Both the position numbers and the translations under genes were made by a program. DNA of 64,000 nt from Paraburkholderia piptadeniae (GTDB lineage: Bacteria; Pseudomonadota; Gammaproteobacteria; Burkholderiales; Burkholderiaceae). Numbering within the stretch: the stretch's first letter is position 1; every line of letters starts with the position of its first letter. The DNA lies in NCBI RefSeq assembly GCF_900007165.1, contig NZ_CYGY02000031.1, forward strand, positions 41,261 through 105,260, written 5' to 3'. Below are positions 18,335-33,373 of the stretch, piece by piece. The notes beneath the pieces are model-generated. The model was given only the letters and a program-made list of their open reading frames with translations, had not been told where the DNA came from and ran no database searches.

Positions 18335-19060
18335 AAATGTCACCATCAATTTAGATCGGTTTGTACCATCTTTTCACGAGCGTTAAAAGGGTCCGCTCAT
18401 GAAAAATCCTGTTTTCGAATCGCGTTGCGACCTTCATACAACACTTTGTTCATGAGTCAGTGAAGGTCACTCGATGCGAGTCGATCGAAACGTGTGTCGA
18501 TGTAGCGCGATGCACGATCGAAAGAGCGTTGCTTCAGCGATGCGTGTGCGTTGCTTCGGCTTCGAAACGATTGCGTCTTCGTACACGTCGCGATGTTCTG
18601 TCGAAGCGGTCGGGCATGTGATGCATCGCCTGCTCGTCCGCTGCTTCGCGTGCTGCATTCGGCTTGCGGCTTCGTGTTTCCTCGCAGCCATCAACCGACG
18701 TGTAGCACGTGATGTTCCTCGCAGCTTCGCCTGACCGACTGCCCCGGCACATCGCCGGGCACACTGCGCGATGAATTGCCTGATCGAAGTGCTGCTCGAG
18801 TGTCGGCTCTCGCGCGTCTCGCTCGCTCGAAGCGCATCGGCTTCTGCTTTCGCGGCGCGTCATCGGAGTCTTGCCGGAATCTTGCTCGACGTTTTCGTGC
18901 GTGCTGCTTCGACTTCGCTTCGCGATGAGCGGCGCGTTCCGCCTGCGCCGCCCATCTCTTTCTGCGCGCCGCCGGCAAGAACCGGCGGCGGGTTACTGCT
19001 TGCTGCCGCTTGCTGCTGACAGCTGTACTGCGTGCAGTGCTGCCTGCCGACTGCGCGTGC
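18335..19060. other. Long nrdA-nrdB spacer without a credible gene
   Basis: This 726-base gap between two genes of one pathway holds no recognised gene. Minus-strand frames exist (a TTG-started 131-codon frame 18691-19086 overlapping the nrdA stop, and a 75-codon frame 18467-18694) but are Arg/Ser-rich with no motif. A GC-rich hairpin CGCCGCCGG/CCGGCGGCG (18967-18990) without a T-run could mark the end of nrdA mRNA. Close to nrdB an 8-bp inverted repeat CTCATGAA (18396-18403) / TTCATGAG (18449-18456) brackets an 18-codon open frame (18453-18397). Confidence 0.5.
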
Positions 19061-22069
<3,009 letters not shown>

Positions 22070-22375
22070 GTGCAAAGCTCCTGGTCTTGGAATGGTGCGG
22101 AGTGATCCGCGGATTAGTACAAACGCTGCGCCACCCCGGACGCATGCGATAGGGCAAAAGAAAAGAGGCAGCGGGAACCGTAAAGCAGAGTGGCCGGATG
22201 CGACAGATCCGTTGGGACGTACGCCTTCATCATGTGTGTCGCGATCACTGACTGCGCCCTTTTCTTCGAAGCTGCGGGCGCGCCGGCTCTCTCAACCGAC
22301 TGCGCCGCATCAAGTTTTTTCAATGCCGGGAATGCTGACGGCGCCATGCTCTCGGAGCGGGGCGCCGCCTGATCA

Positions 22376-22422
22376 ACACAAGATATAGTGCATCGACTGC
22401 ATTACGGCACGAAGTATAGTGT
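22376..22422 (-). promoter_or_regulatory. Tandem NrdR boxes upstream of nrdA
   Basis: ACACAAGATATAGTGC (22376-22391) and GCACGAAGTATAGTGT (22407-22422) both fit the palindromic NrdR box (ACAC, AT-rich core, GTGT). Their starts are 31 bases apart, the three-turn spacing known for NrdR sites. The second box covers the predicted -10. NrdR is the ATP/dATP-sensing repressor of ribonucleotide reductase genes. Confidence 0.85.
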
Positions 22423-22440
22423 ACTGAGTGGCTATCGCAA
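22413..22440 (-). promoter_or_regulatory. Predicted sigma-70 promoter of nrdA
   Basis: On the minus strand TTGCGA (-35, 22435-22440), a 16-base spacer and TATACT (-10, 22413-22418, 5/6 to consensus). The -10 lies inside an NrdR box, which fits repression by blocking polymerase. Confidence 0.6.
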
Positions 22441-22560
22441 ATTGTTTTATTTGGTCAGACGGTATTGACTTTTGGGTAGCCCGCGCCGGATGAAGGCGAC
22501 GGCGGAACACAGCGATCTCGCGCTGCCGGTGCGGCATCGTACGAACGCGAAGTGACGTGC

Positions 22561-23181
22561 TTACGTCGTTATCGGCGCGCGCGACGACGGATGCAGATAG
22601 GGGAAGTACCGATCGGCGAGCGCCGTGTCGCGTTGCAGACGCGGCCAGTCGAAATGCGGACCGGGATCGGTCTTGCGGCCGGGCGCGATGTCGGCGTGAC
22701 CGGCGAGCGCGTCGATTGCATAGTGCGCGGCGAGCGCCTGCACGAGCGGTGCGAGCGTCTCGTATTGCGACGCTTCGAACGGCGTCGTGTCGCTGCCTTC
22801 GAGTTCGATGCCGATCGAGAAGTCGTTGCAGCGCTCGCGTCCGAAGAAGTTCGACGCGCCCGCATGCCACGCGCGCTCGTCGCATGACACGTATTGCTCG
22901 AGCGCGCCGTCGCGACGGATCACGAAATGCGCGGACACGCGCACGCCGCGCAAATGCGCGTCGTAGTACGGATGCGCGTCGCAGTCGAGCCGGTCGAGGA
23001 AGAGATCGGTGATGCCCGCGCCGCCGAATTCGTTCGGCGGCAGGCTGATGTTGTGAACGACGATCAGCGTGGGACGCGCGCCGTTCGGACGCACCTCGAA
23101 ATTCGGGGACGGCAGCTTGTGCGCTTCGTTGACCCAGCCGTTTGCATCGACGGTGAAACGCGCGGCAGTCGCTGCCGTCAT
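22561..23181 (-). CDS. ampD: 1,6-anhydro-N-acetylmuramyl-L-alanine amidase
   Basis: A 206-residue cytosolic zinc amidase of the Amidase_2 family that cleaves the peptide from anhydro-muropeptides during wall recycling; its loss commonly raises AmpC-type beta-lactamase expression. Zinc ligands H43 (VVHNISLPPNEFGG), H162 and D172 (GHADIAPGRKTDPGPHFDW) match the AmpD pattern. The start at 23181 overlaps the preceding gene by 4 bases (ATGA), so it is translationally coupled. The long open frame continuing upstream belongs to another phase of the PP0621 and CcsA-like genes. Confidence 0.95.
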   Translation of the reverse strand: MTAATAARFTVDANGWVNEAHKLPSPNFEVRPNGARPTLIVVHNISLPPNEFGGAGITDLFLDRLDCDAHPYYDAHLRGVRVSAHFVIRRDGALEQYVSCDERAWHAGASNFFGRERCNDFSIGIELEGSDTTPFEASQYETLAPLVQALAAHYAIDALAGHADIAPGRKTDPGPHFDWPRLQRDTALADRYFPYLHPSSRAPITT

Positions 23182-23510
23182 CGCGCGTTGCGGCCCGCAG
23201 GACGGGCGGCGTAGCGCTTCGCGTGATCGTGCGAGCAGAACGTCTGCCCGTCGACCAGGACGGAATCGCTCTTCGGCGCGTGCACGCCGCATTCGACGCA
23301 GCGGATCATCGGCTCGGGAAGCTGGCCCGCGGCCTTGCTGTGCGCGCCGCCGCCCGCGTGACCATGGCTGCGTGTGCCCGCGTGCGCATCGGCACCCGTA
23401 TGACCGCCCGCACCCGTGCGCGCCGTGCGCGACGAATCGGCGCGGCGCAGCGCCTTCACCAGCCACTGGCCGACGATGAACAACAGGATCAGCAGAAAAA
23501 TTTGTCGCAT
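23178..23510 (-). CDS. PP0621-family small membrane protein
   Basis: A 110-residue protein starting MRQIFLLILLFIVGQWLVKA, a single N-terminal membrane helix. A Gly/His/Ala-rich linker (about 30-60) follows, then a C-terminal segment with two Cys and a CSHDHA sequence (IRCVECGVHAPKSDS...FCSHDHAKRYAA) that looks like a small zinc-binding module. Function is unknown. It overlaps ampD by 4 bases and follows the CcsA-like gene by 5 bases, so the three form an operon. Confidence 0.8.
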   Translation of the reverse strand: MRQIFLLILLFIVGQWLVKALRRADSSRTARTGAGGHTGADAHAGTRSHGHAGGGAHSKAAGQLPEPMIRCVECGVHAPKSDSVLVDGQTFCSHDHAKRYAARPAGRNAR

Positions 23511-23515
23511 GACAC

Positions 23516-24463
23516 TCAGACCACAGGGCGGTGCAACAGCACCTCGAAAACGAAACGGCTGCCGACGTACGCGAGCAGCAGCGCGACGAACGACGCGAGC
23601 ACCCAGCGCAACGCAGCGCGCCCACGCCAGCCGGACACTTTGCGCGCCGTCAGCAGCGCGCCGAACATGATCCACGAGAGAATCGCGAACACGGTCTTGT
23701 GATCGAGCTGCAGCGCGCGGTCGGCGAGCTGTTCGTTGAACAGGATTCCCGAGAGCAGCGTCAGCGTGAGCAGCACGAAACCCGCGCCGATCAGACGGAA
23801 CAGCAGCGTCTCCAGCGTGAGCAGCGGCGGCAGCGTATCGAGCCAGCTCGACAGCCAGCCGTTCGCGGCTGCGGCGCCTTGCCGCGCGAGCGTGCCGCCG
23901 CGCATCGCGTGCAGCCGGCGCTCGACGAGCAGCATCAGCACCGCGTGCAGCGCCGCGATCGCGAAGAGACCATACGCGACGTTCGCGATCAGGAAGTGCA
24001 GCTTGAAGAGCGGATCGGCTGCGTACGACAGCACGTGAACGCCGCTGAATAACAGCGGCAGCAGCGACGCGACGCAAGCCAGCGGCAGGACGAGCAGGCG
24101 CAGGCCGTCGAGCGGAAAGAAGAAACTCTCGATCCAGTAGATGCCCGCGCCGAGCCAGAACATCGCGGAGAGCGCGAACGCGAAGCCGAACACCATCGCG
24201 TCGTGCGGGAAGATCGTCGTGTGCAGCAGCACGCCGTGTGCGAGCAGCGCGACGAGCAGCACGATGCGCGTGGTCATCGACATGCCCGCGGATGCTGCCG
24301 ACGACAGCCCTCGCCCTCCGCCCGCCGGCAGCGGCGCCGCGGACGAAACGTGCCGCACGCTTTCGAGCATGGGCCGCACGGCCGTCTGGCGGTGCGCGCG
24401 CCAGCCCGCGACGGCGAGACCGCCGTACAGGAGCGCAGTGAGGGCATACAGTACAATATCCAT
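23516..24463 (-). CDS. CcsA/CcmC-like inner-membrane protein (YpjD/HemX type)
   Basis: A 315-residue polytopic membrane protein starting MDIVLYALTALLYGGLAVAG, with about eight predicted helices. It belongs to the cytochrome-c assembly superfamily (CcsA/CcmC/YpjD). Members with true haem export roles have a Trp-rich loop; I see no strong WWD motif here, which fits the YpjD branch of unknown function adjacent to ffh in many proteobacteria. It is divergent from ffh with about 108 bases between start codons. Confidence 0.82.
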   Translation of the reverse strand: MDIVLYALTALLYGGLAVAGWRAHRQTAVRPMLESVRHVSSAAPLPAGGGRGLSSAASAGMSMTTRIVLLVALLAHGVLLHTTIFPHDAMVFGFAFALSAMFWLGAGIYWIESFFFPLDGLRLLVLPLACVASLLPLLFSGVHVLSYAADPLFKLHFLIANVAYGLFAIAALHAVLMLLVERRLHAMRGGTLARQGAAAANGWLSSWLDTLPPLLTLETLLFRLIGAGFVLLTLTLLSGILFNEQLADRALQLDHKTVFAILSWIMFGALLTARKVSGWRGRAALRWVLASFVALLLAYVGSRFVFEVLLHRPVV

Positions 24464-24571
24464 ATTCGAAGTTTACACTAGGCCCCTTCTCCATGACGTT
24501 TGCGACGTTGCGCTAGCGGCGTCGGCCGCTCTGGCGCGGTGACGAACGGGCCGCACTGCTCATCGCTCCCC

Positions 24572-25939
24572 ATGCTCGACAATCTCACTCAACGGATGGC
24601 GCGCGTCGTCAAGACGCTGCGCGGCGAAGCCCGCCTCACCGAGGCGAACACGCAGGAGATGCTGCGCGAAGTGCGCCTCGCGCTCCTCGAAGCGGACGTG
24701 GCGCTGCCCGTCGTGCGCGACTTCATCGCGAAGGTGAAGGAGAAGGCGCTCGGCGAGGAAGTGATCGCCAGCCTGTCGCCGGGTCAGGCGCTCGTCGGCG
24801 TCGTGCAGCGCGAGCTGACGGCCGTGATCGGCGGCGACTACGAAGGCAAGGCCGTCGAGCTGGATCTCGCCGTCACGCCACCTGCAATCATCTTGATGGC
24901 GGGTCTGCAGGGCGCGGGTAAGACGACCACCGTCGGCAAGCTCGCGAAGCTGCTGCGCGAAAAGTACAAGAAGAAAGTGCTGACGGTGTCGTGCGACGTG
25001 TATCGCCCCGCCGCTATCGCTCAGCTCAAGACAGTGACCGAGCAGGTCGGCGCCGATTTCTTCCCGTCGCAGCCGGACCAGAAGCCCGTCGATATCGCGC
25101 GCGCCGCCGTCGACTGGGCGAAGCGTCACTATCACGATGTGCTGCTCGTCGACACGGCCGGCCGTCTCGGTATCGACGAAGCGATGATGAACGAGATCAC
25201 GGCGTTGCATAAGGCGCTCGATCCGGCGGAAACGCTCTTCGTCGTCGATGCGATGCTCGGTCAGGACGCTGTGAACACCGCGAAGGCGTTCAACGACGCG
25301 CTGCCGCTCACGGGCGTCGTGCTGACGAAGCTCGACGGCGATTCGCGCGGCGGCGCGGCGCTGTCGGTGCGTCACGTGACGGGCAAGCCGATCAAGTTCG
25401 TCGGCGTCGCGGAAAAGCTCGACGGCCTCGAAATTTTCTATCCGGACCGGATGGCGAACCGGATTCTCGGCATGGGCGACATTCTCGCGCTCGTCGAGGA
25501 AGCGCAGCGCGGCGTCGACGTGCAGGCCGCGCAGAAGCTCGCCGACAAGGTCAAGAAAGGCGGCGACTTCGATCTGAACGATTTCCGCGCGCAGCTTTCG
25601 CAGATGAAGAAGATGGGCGGCCTGTCGTCGCTGATGGACAAGCTGCCCGCGCAGTTCCAGCAGGCCGCGTCGAATGCCGACATGGGCCAGGCCGAAAAGC
25701 AGATGCGCCGCATGGAAGGCATCATCAACTCGATGACGCCCGCCGAGCGCGCGAAGCCCGAGCTGATCAAGGCGACGCGCAAGCGCCGCATCGCGGCGGG
25801 CGCGGGCGTGCAGGTTCAGGAAGTCAACCGGCTGCTGAACCAGTACGACCAGATGCGCACGATGATGAAGAAGCTCAAGGGCGGCAACCTGCAGAAGATG
25901 ATGCGCGGCATGAAGGGCATGATGCCGGGCATGCGCTGA
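24572..25939 (+). CDS. ffh: Signal recognition particle protein Ffh
   Basis: A 455-residue SRP54 GTPase that targets nascent membrane proteins with 4.5S RNA and FtsY. The helical N domain covers residues 1-90, the G domain has GLQGAGKTTT (111-120) and DTAGR, and the C-terminal M domain is methionine-rich (MRTMMKKLKGGNLQKMMRGM) for signal-sequence binding. I start at 24572 (MLDNLTQRMARVVKTL); the open frame extends 24 codons upstream without similarity to the family. The 4.5S RNA gene was not found in the window. Confidence 0.97.
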   Translation: MLDNLTQRMARVVKTLRGEARLTEANTQEMLREVRLALLEADVALPVVRDFIAKVKEKALGEEVIASLSPGQALVGVVQRELTAVIGGDYEGKAVELDLAVTPPAIILMAGLQGAGKTTTVGKLAKLLREKYKKKVLTVSCDVYRPAAIAQLKTVTEQVGADFFPSQPDQKPVDIARAAVDWAKRHYHDVLLVDTAGRLGIDEAMMNEITALHKALDPAETLFVVDAMLGQDAVNTAKAFNDALPLTGVVLTKLDGDSRGGAALSVRHVTGKPIKFVGVAEKLDGLEIFYPDRMANRILGMGDILALVEEAQRGVDVQAAQKLADKVKKGGDFDLNDFRAQLSQMKKMGGLSSLMDKLPAQFQQAASNADMGQAEKQMRRMEGIINSMTPAERAKPELIKATRKRRIAAGAGVQVQEVNRLLNQYDQMRTMMKKLKGGNLQKMMRGMKGMMPGMR

Positions 25940-26092
25940 TCCCTTTCGGCCGCGTGCGCTCCTCCACGGATGCGAGCGCGCGGCAGCCATCTCGACCCGG
26001 TGCGTATGCCGAATAAAGGCGCGGGTATATGCTGTAGCGCACCGGGTCGTTGTCTCTCACACTATGTATACAGTTACCGCCCGCCAGACGTC

Positions 26093-26644
26093 ATGAATCG
26101 CGAAGAAGCTCTCCACATTTTCCGCCACTCCGAAGAAATCGTTTCGGCCAGCGACGTCGACGCCTCCATCGGCCGCATGGCGAGCGCCATCCGCGCCGAG
26201 ATGGCCGAAGACTTTCCGCTCGTGCTGTCGGTGATGGGCGGCGCGGCGGTGTTCACGGGCATGCTGCTGCCGCATCTGGACTTCCCGCTCGAGTTCGACT
26301 ACATCCACCTCACCCGCTATCGCAACGCGATCAAGGGCAGCGCGGAGATGCAATGGCGCGTCGCGCCCGCCGAGTCGGTGAAGGACCGGGTCGTGCTGGT
26401 GCTCGACGACATCCTCGACGAAGGCGAAACGATGGCCGCGATCCGCGACCGCATCATGGCGATGGGCGCGAAGCGCTTCATGAGCGCGGTGCTGTGCGAG
26501 AAGATCATCCCGAAGGCGAAGCCGCTGCGCCCGGACTTCTGCGGCTTCGAAGTGCCGGACCGTTACGTGTTCGGTTGCGGAATGGACGCGAAGGGATACT
26601 GGCGCAATCTGCCCACCATTCGCGCGTTGACGGAAGGCGCTTGA
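26093..26644 (+). CDS. hpt: Hypoxanthine-guanine phosphoribosyltransferase
   Basis: A 183-residue purine-salvage enzyme transferring phosphoribose from PRPP to hypoxanthine or guanine. The PRPP-binding motif VLVLDDILDEGETM is clear near residue 101-114, with the flexible-loop region HLTRYRN earlier. The start at 26093 (MNREEALHIFRHSEE) matches the usual length; earlier in-frame starts would add unrelated residues. A good terminator follows. Base specificity is assigned from family resemblance only. Confidence 0.85.
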   Translation: MNREEALHIFRHSEEIVSASDVDASIGRMASAIRAEMAEDFPLVLSVMGGAAVFTGMLLPHLDFPLEFDYIHLTRYRNAIKGSAEMQWRVAPAESVKDRVVLVLDDILDEGETMAAIRDRIMAMGAKRFMSAVLCEKIIPKAKPLRPDFCGFEVPDRYVFGCGMDAKGYWRNLPTIRALTEGA

Positions 26645-26672
26645 CGCTTTTCTGCTGATGCCCACATGAAAT

Positions 26673-26696
26673 AGCGACCTCATGGGTCGCTTTTTT
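26673..26696 (+). terminator. Rho-independent terminator of hpt
   Basis: AGCGACC (26673-26679) / GGTCGCT (26685-26691) with a 5-base loop and a run of T to 26696, about 30 bases past the stop. Confidence 0.88.
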
Positions 26697-26716
26697 GTTG
26701 CTTCATCGATTCGGCT

Positions 26717-27316
26717 TCAAAGCTGATGCACAAAGGAGCGAATGCCGCCCAGCATCATTTCGACTGAAATCGCGACGAGCACGAGGCCCATCAACCGCTC
26801 GAAGGCCATCACGGTACGCTCGCCAAGCCATTGCTGGATACGCTCTGCCAACACCAGCACGATCGCGCAGACGATCATCGTCACCGTCAGCGCCGCCACC
26901 CATTGGGCCATCTTGCTCGGCGCCTGAGATGTCAGCAGCATCACCGTCGCGAGGGCCGACGGACCGGCGAGCGCCGGAATCGCGAGCGGCACGATCAGCG
27001 GCTCGGCGGCGCGCGAATCGGCGCCGAACGGACCATCGGGATGCGGAAAGATCATCCGCAGCGCGATCAGAAACAGCACGATCCCGCCGCCGATGCGCAA
27101 CGACAGATCGGTCAGGCTCATCATCCGCAGAAAGCGGTCGCCGACGAGCATGAAGACCAGCAGGATCACGAACGCGGTGGCGACTTCGCGCAGAATCACG
27201 CGGATGCGCCGGTGAGGCGCAACACCCCGCAAGCAGTTGATGAAGAGCGGGATGTTGCCGAGTGGATCAGTGATGAGAATGAGCAGGACGGTCGCAGACA
27301 GGAAGCTGTACTCCAC
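26717..27316 (-). CDS. MarC-family inner-membrane protein
   Basis: A 199-residue polytopic protein with about six predicted helices, starting [20 protein letters not shown]. The DPLGNIPLF segment (about 17-25) and the [15 protein letters not shown] helix are typical of the MarC/YhgN family. Members are widespread; despite the name no clear role in antibiotic resistance is established. The gene follows proS by 12 bases on the same strand, so it is probably co-transcribed, and converges with hpt. Confidence 0.88.
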   Translation of the reverse strand: MEYSFLSATVLLILITDPLGNIPLFINCLRGVAPHRRIRVILREVATAFVILLVFMLVGDRFLRMMSLTDLSLRIGGGIVLFLIALRMIFPHPDGPFGADSRAAEPLIVPLAIPALAGPSALATVMLLTSQAPSKMAQWVAALTVTMIVCAIVLVLAERIQQWLGERTVMAFERLMGLVLVAISVEMMLGGIRSFVHQL

Positions 27317-27328
27317 TGTCCGCTCCCG

Positions 27329-29077
<1,749 letters not shown>

Positions 29078-29344
29078 TCAGAATTTTCCAAAAGCGGCGG
29101 ACCAAAAGGGCCGCCCGAAGAGGTAAGACGATGGGTTCGCGCGCCTGAGCGCGGGCCACACCAACACACGCCGAACAGCGATTGTCGCATGCGCCGGCAT
29201 TTGCCCAACCGCGCTGGGAAGCGGCTCTCGCGGCGGCGGGCGCGACCTGTTACGTCCAATCGCGCCAATCTGGCGCGAAGCGGTGCGTCGGACCCGTTAT
29301 CTGTTTATAATCAAAGCAATTTTAAAGGATTCGAAGGTGGTTGT

Positions 29345-30040
29345 ATGCTGGATCGTGAAGGCTTTCGCCCGAACGTCGGCATCATCCTCTTGAACGCTCG
29401 CAACGAGGTGTTTTGGGGCAAACGGCTCCGTGAACATTCCTGGCAGTTTCCGCAAGGGGGCATCAAATACGGTGAGACCCCCGTGCAAGCGATGTATCGG
29501 GAGTTACACGAAGAAACCGGCCTGCTTCCGGAGCACGTCAAGGTTATCGGTCGCACGCGCGACTGGTTGCGTTACGAGGTGCCGGACAAGTTCATCAAGC
29601 GCGAGGTTCGCGGTCACTACCGCGGCCAGAAGCAGATCTGGTTCCTGCTCCGGATGATTGGACGCGATTGCGACATCTGTCTGCGCGCGACCGATCACCC
29701 TGAGTTCGATGCCTGGCGCTGGAACGAGTACTGGGTGCCGCTCGACTGCGTGATCGAGTTCAAGCGGGATGTGTATCAGCTGGCGTTAACGGAGTTGTCC
29801 CGCTTCCTGCGGCGGCCTCAGCCGCGCACGGAACGTCCCGGTGGACATTATCACGGGCAGCGCTATCCGCGGATGGCATCGTCGGTGAATGCGCCGCCTG
29901 GGGCGTCGATGGCGTCCGCGTCATCCGTGACCACGGTCACGACGACGATCGTCGTCGAAACAACGCTGCGTGCGACAATCGGGTCGGACTGTTCGTCGAC
30001 GGAAGACCCGGTCGTTCAGGCGCCGGGACTGCGCGACTGA
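29345..30040 (+). CDS. rppH: RNA 5'-pyrophosphohydrolase
   Basis: A 231-residue Nudix hydrolase that removes pyrophosphate from mRNA 5' ends and so triggers decay. The Nudix box [20 protein letters not shown] begins at G38 and runs to L60. The catalytic domain ends near residue 160; the remaining 70 residues are a Ser/Thr/Val-rich tail (with [12 protein letters not shown]) not present in the E. coli enzyme. The start at 29345 has AAGGTGG upstream, and a TATAAT hexamer at 29306-29311 is a plausible -10. The long open frame reaching far upstream is antisense to proS and not real. Confidence 0.94.
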   Translation: MLDREGFRPNVGIILLNARNEVFWGKRLREHSWQFPQGGIKYGETPVQAMYRELHEETGLLPEHVKVIGRTRDWLRYEVPDKFIKREVRGHYRGQKQIWFLLRMIGRDCDICLRATDHPEFDAWRWNEYWVPLDCVIEFKRDVYQLALTELSRFLRRPQPRTERPGGHYHGQRYPRMASSVNAPPGASMASASSVTTVTTTIVVETTLRATIGSDCSSTEDPVVQAPGLRD

Positions 30041-30131
30041 CTCTGTGCGGCTTTCCATGCCGCATCTGCCGATGCAGCGTGCCATCGTGCGGTACGACGA
30101 CACGCTGTGCCGGCGTTTCGAGGAAACCATA

Positions 30132-30707
30132 TTGAAAGTATCTGCTTTCGCCGTGGCGTGCGTCGCCACTGGCGTTCTGCTGGCTGCCTGTTCGAGCACC
30201 AAGAGTTCCAACTCCAACGCGTCCGACGGACCGAAGAGCGACTTTCAGTACCTGCTCGACCGGCCTTCGACCTGGACCGAAAAGAAGGTCGATACGCTCC
30301 CGCCCATGCCGCAACCCGGCAATCTGCTGCCGTTCACCGTTTCGCAGAACACGCCGCTTCAATTCGCGCTCGATGCGAAATCGCTGACCGTCGATAGCGA
30401 CGGCGTCGTTCGCTACACGGTGGTGATCACGAGCCCGAGCGGCGCGCGCAACGTCAACTACGAGGGCATCCGCTGCCAGGACTACTCGTGGAAGCTGTAT
30501 GCGGGCCTAAACGCGGACCACGACGGCTGGGACCGCACGGTCGAAAACGACTGGACACGTATCGAAAACGGCGATCTGAATGCCTACCACGCGTCGCTCT
30601 ATCAGGATTACTTCTGCTCGAGCAAGATGCCGGTCGGCAAGGCCGATACGATCCTGACCAACATCAAATACAAGCGCGCGAACAGCACGCTGATTCGCGG
30701 CAACTGA
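30132..30707 (+). CDS. CNP1-like family lipoprotein
   Basis: A 191-residue exported lipoprotein. It starts with TTG at 30132, supported by AGGA seven bases upstream and by a signal peptide beginning directly (MKVSAFAVACVATGVLLAAC). The lipobox is LLAAC. The mature part matches the CNP1-like family (an uncharacterised group) with conserved segments such as NYEGIRCQDYSWKLYA and YFCSSK. It lies between rppH and proB, a common betaproteobacterial arrangement. A bidirectional terminator follows. Confidence 0.83.
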   Translation: MKVSAFAVACVATGVLLAACSSTKSSNSNASDGPKSDFQYLLDRPSTWTEKKVDTLPPMPQPGNLLPFTVSQNTPLQFALDAKSLTVDSDGVVRYTVVITSPSGARNVNYEGIRCQDYSWKLYAGLNADHDGWDRTVENDWTRIENGDLNAYHASLYQDYFCSSKMPVGKADTILTNIKYKRANSTLIRGN

Positions 30708-30760
30708 TCGGGGAGTTATCCGCGCGCGGAAGGCGCGGAACCTCGATGACGGCGCAACGA

Positions 30761-30795
30761 AAAAAACGCTCCATCTTGCGATGGGGCGGCTTTTT
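30761..30795. terminator. Bidirectional terminator between CNP1-like gene and proB
   Basis: CGCTCCATC (30767-30775) pairs with GATGGGGCG (30780-30788), with one mismatch, around TTGC. An A-run lies to the left and a T-run to the right, so it can act on both strands between convergent genes. Confidence 0.75.
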
Positions 30796-30831
30796 GTTTT
30801 CCGAAGTGAGCGGTTGCCTGATGACGTGCTG

Positions 30832-31950
30832 TTAGACGAGCACCAGATTATCCCGGTGGATCAATTCCGGCTCGAGCATATAGCCCAACACCGTTTCGAT
30901 CTCACCGCTCGGACGACGCTGGATCAGCTTCGCCTCCGCGCTGCTGTAGTTCGTCAGTCCGCGCGCGACCTCGCGCCCCGACGCGTTCAGACACGCGATC
31001 ACCTCGCCGCGCGCAAACGCGCCCTGCACGCCGACGACGCCGATCGGCAGCAGGCTCTTGCCGCCCTCGGTGAGCTTTTCAACCGCGCCGTCGTCGATCA
31101 CGACGTGTCCGCGCACCTGCAAGTGATCCGCCATCCACTGCTTGCGCGCCGCCATCCGAGCGGTACGCGCGATGAGTTGCGTGCCGATCGCCTCGCCTGC
31201 TGCGAGCCGCGCGAGCACGTCCGCCTCGCGGCCGCTTGCGATCACCGTGTTCGCGCCGCTATGCGCCGCGCGTTTCGCCGCGAGAATCTTCGTCAGCATG
31301 CCGCCGCGTCCGATGCTCGATCCGGCGCCGCCCGCCATCGCCTCCAGTTCCGGCATGCCGGCGTCGGCTTGCTGGACAAGGGTCGCGCTCGAATCCTTGC
31401 GCGGATCGGCGGTGAAGAGACCTTGCTGGTCGGTGAGAATGATCAGCGCGTCGCCTTCGATCAGGTTCGCGACCAGCGCGCCGAGCGTATCGTTGTCGCC
31501 GAACTTGATCTCGTCGGTGACGACCGTGTCGTTCTCGTTGATGATGGGCACGACGCCAAGACGTAGCAGCGTCAGCAGCGTCGAGCGCGCATTCAGATAG
31601 CGTTCGCGATCTGCCATATCGGCGTGCGTCAAAAGGATCTGGGCGGTGCGGATCGAATGCTCTGCGAAGCGGCTTTCATAGACCTGCGCGAGCCCCATCT
31701 GCCCGACGGCCGCCGCCGCCTGCAACTCGTCGATTTCGCGCGGGCGCTTCGTCCAGCCAAGGCGCTGCATGCCCTCGGCGATCGCGCCGGAACTGACGAG
31801 CACGACTTCCTTGCCCTGTTCGCGCAGCGCGGCAATCTGAGCGGCCCAGCGACCGATTGCTGCATGATCGAGCCCGCGCCCGTCGTTCGTGACGAGGCTC
31901 GACCCGACTTTCACCACCAATCGCCGGGAATCTGCGATAACGGAACGCAT
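30832..31950 (-). CDS. proB: Glutamate 5-kinase
   Basis: A 372-residue enzyme of the amino-acid kinase family that phosphorylates glutamate in the first step of proline synthesis. The N-terminal kinase domain has [18 protein letters not shown] and [10 protein letters not shown], and the segment IINENDTVV is typical. The C-terminal PUA domain covers about 275-372, as in the feedback-inhibited bacterial form. I start at 31950 ([16 protein letters not shown]), giving the usual length. It follows obgE by 73 bases on the same strand. Confidence 0.96.
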   Translation of the reverse strand: MRSVIADSRRLVVKVGSSLVTNDGRGLDHAAIGRWAAQIAALREQGKEVVLVSSGAIAEGMQRLGWTKRPREIDELQAAAAVGQMGLAQVYESRFAEHSIRTAQILLTHADMADRERYLNARSTLLTLLRLGVVPIINENDTVVTDEIKFGDNDTLGALVANLIEGDALIILTDQQGLFTADPRKDSSATLVQQADAGMPELEAMAGGAGSSIGRGGMLTKILAAKRAAHSGANTVIASGREADVLARLAAGEAIGTQLIARTARMAARKQWMADHLQVRGHVVIDDGAVEKLTEGGKSLLPIGVVGVQGAFARGEVIACLNASGREVARGLTNYSSAEAKLIQRRPSGEIETVLGYMLEPELIHRDNLVLV

Positions 31951-32023
31951 TGTGCGCGGTCTCCAAGATGATTCGTAAGGCCGGTGCGTGCTGGGAGTGC
32001 GCCGGCATCCAGGGTACGGCTGC

Positions 32024-33139
<1,116 letters not shown>

Positions 33140-33310
33140 TTACTCCGTCCCGTGTGTATTGCTATTTTGCCGCGCGTTGCGCGCGTGCACCATTAACCGT
33201 TTGGCCAGATTGACCTTGATTCTTGTCGATTCGCGACAACGAAATGCCATGACGATAGGGGTCTGCCGACGAAAAGCCTCAAAGGAGACCCGCAAACGAA
33301 ACCCGCAAAC

Positions 33311-33343
33311 AAAAAGGCCCCGCAAACTTCGCGGGGCCTTTTT
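33311..33343 (-). terminator. Terminator of the rplU-rpmA operon
   Basis: A 13-bp perfect stem, AAAAAGGCCCCGC (33311-33323) / GCGGGGCCTTTTT (33331-33343), with a 7-base loop. It lies 30 bases beyond the rpmA stop and about 175 bases before obgE. The A and T ends make it symmetric. Confidence 0.9.
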
Positions 33344-33373
33344 CCGGTCCTGAAGCCCGTGCCTGATTTAATC

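Larger units (their letters stand above)
22070..22560. other. nrdA leader and control region
   Basis: The region upstream of nrdA holds the NrdR boxes (22376-22422) and a predicted promoter (22413-22440). From the inferred transcript start the leader is about 300-340 bases. A 77-codon minus-strand frame (22114-22347, MAPSAFPALKKLDAAQSVE) lies inside the leader with only a weak ribosome site and no recognised family, so I do not call it a gene. Nothing else was recognised up to the ampD stop at 22561. Confidence 0.55.

Noticed and set aside
22114-22347. 77-codon frame in the nrdA leader as a gene
   Set aside because: Weak ribosome site and no recognised family; it may still be a leader frame but cannot be supported as a gene.
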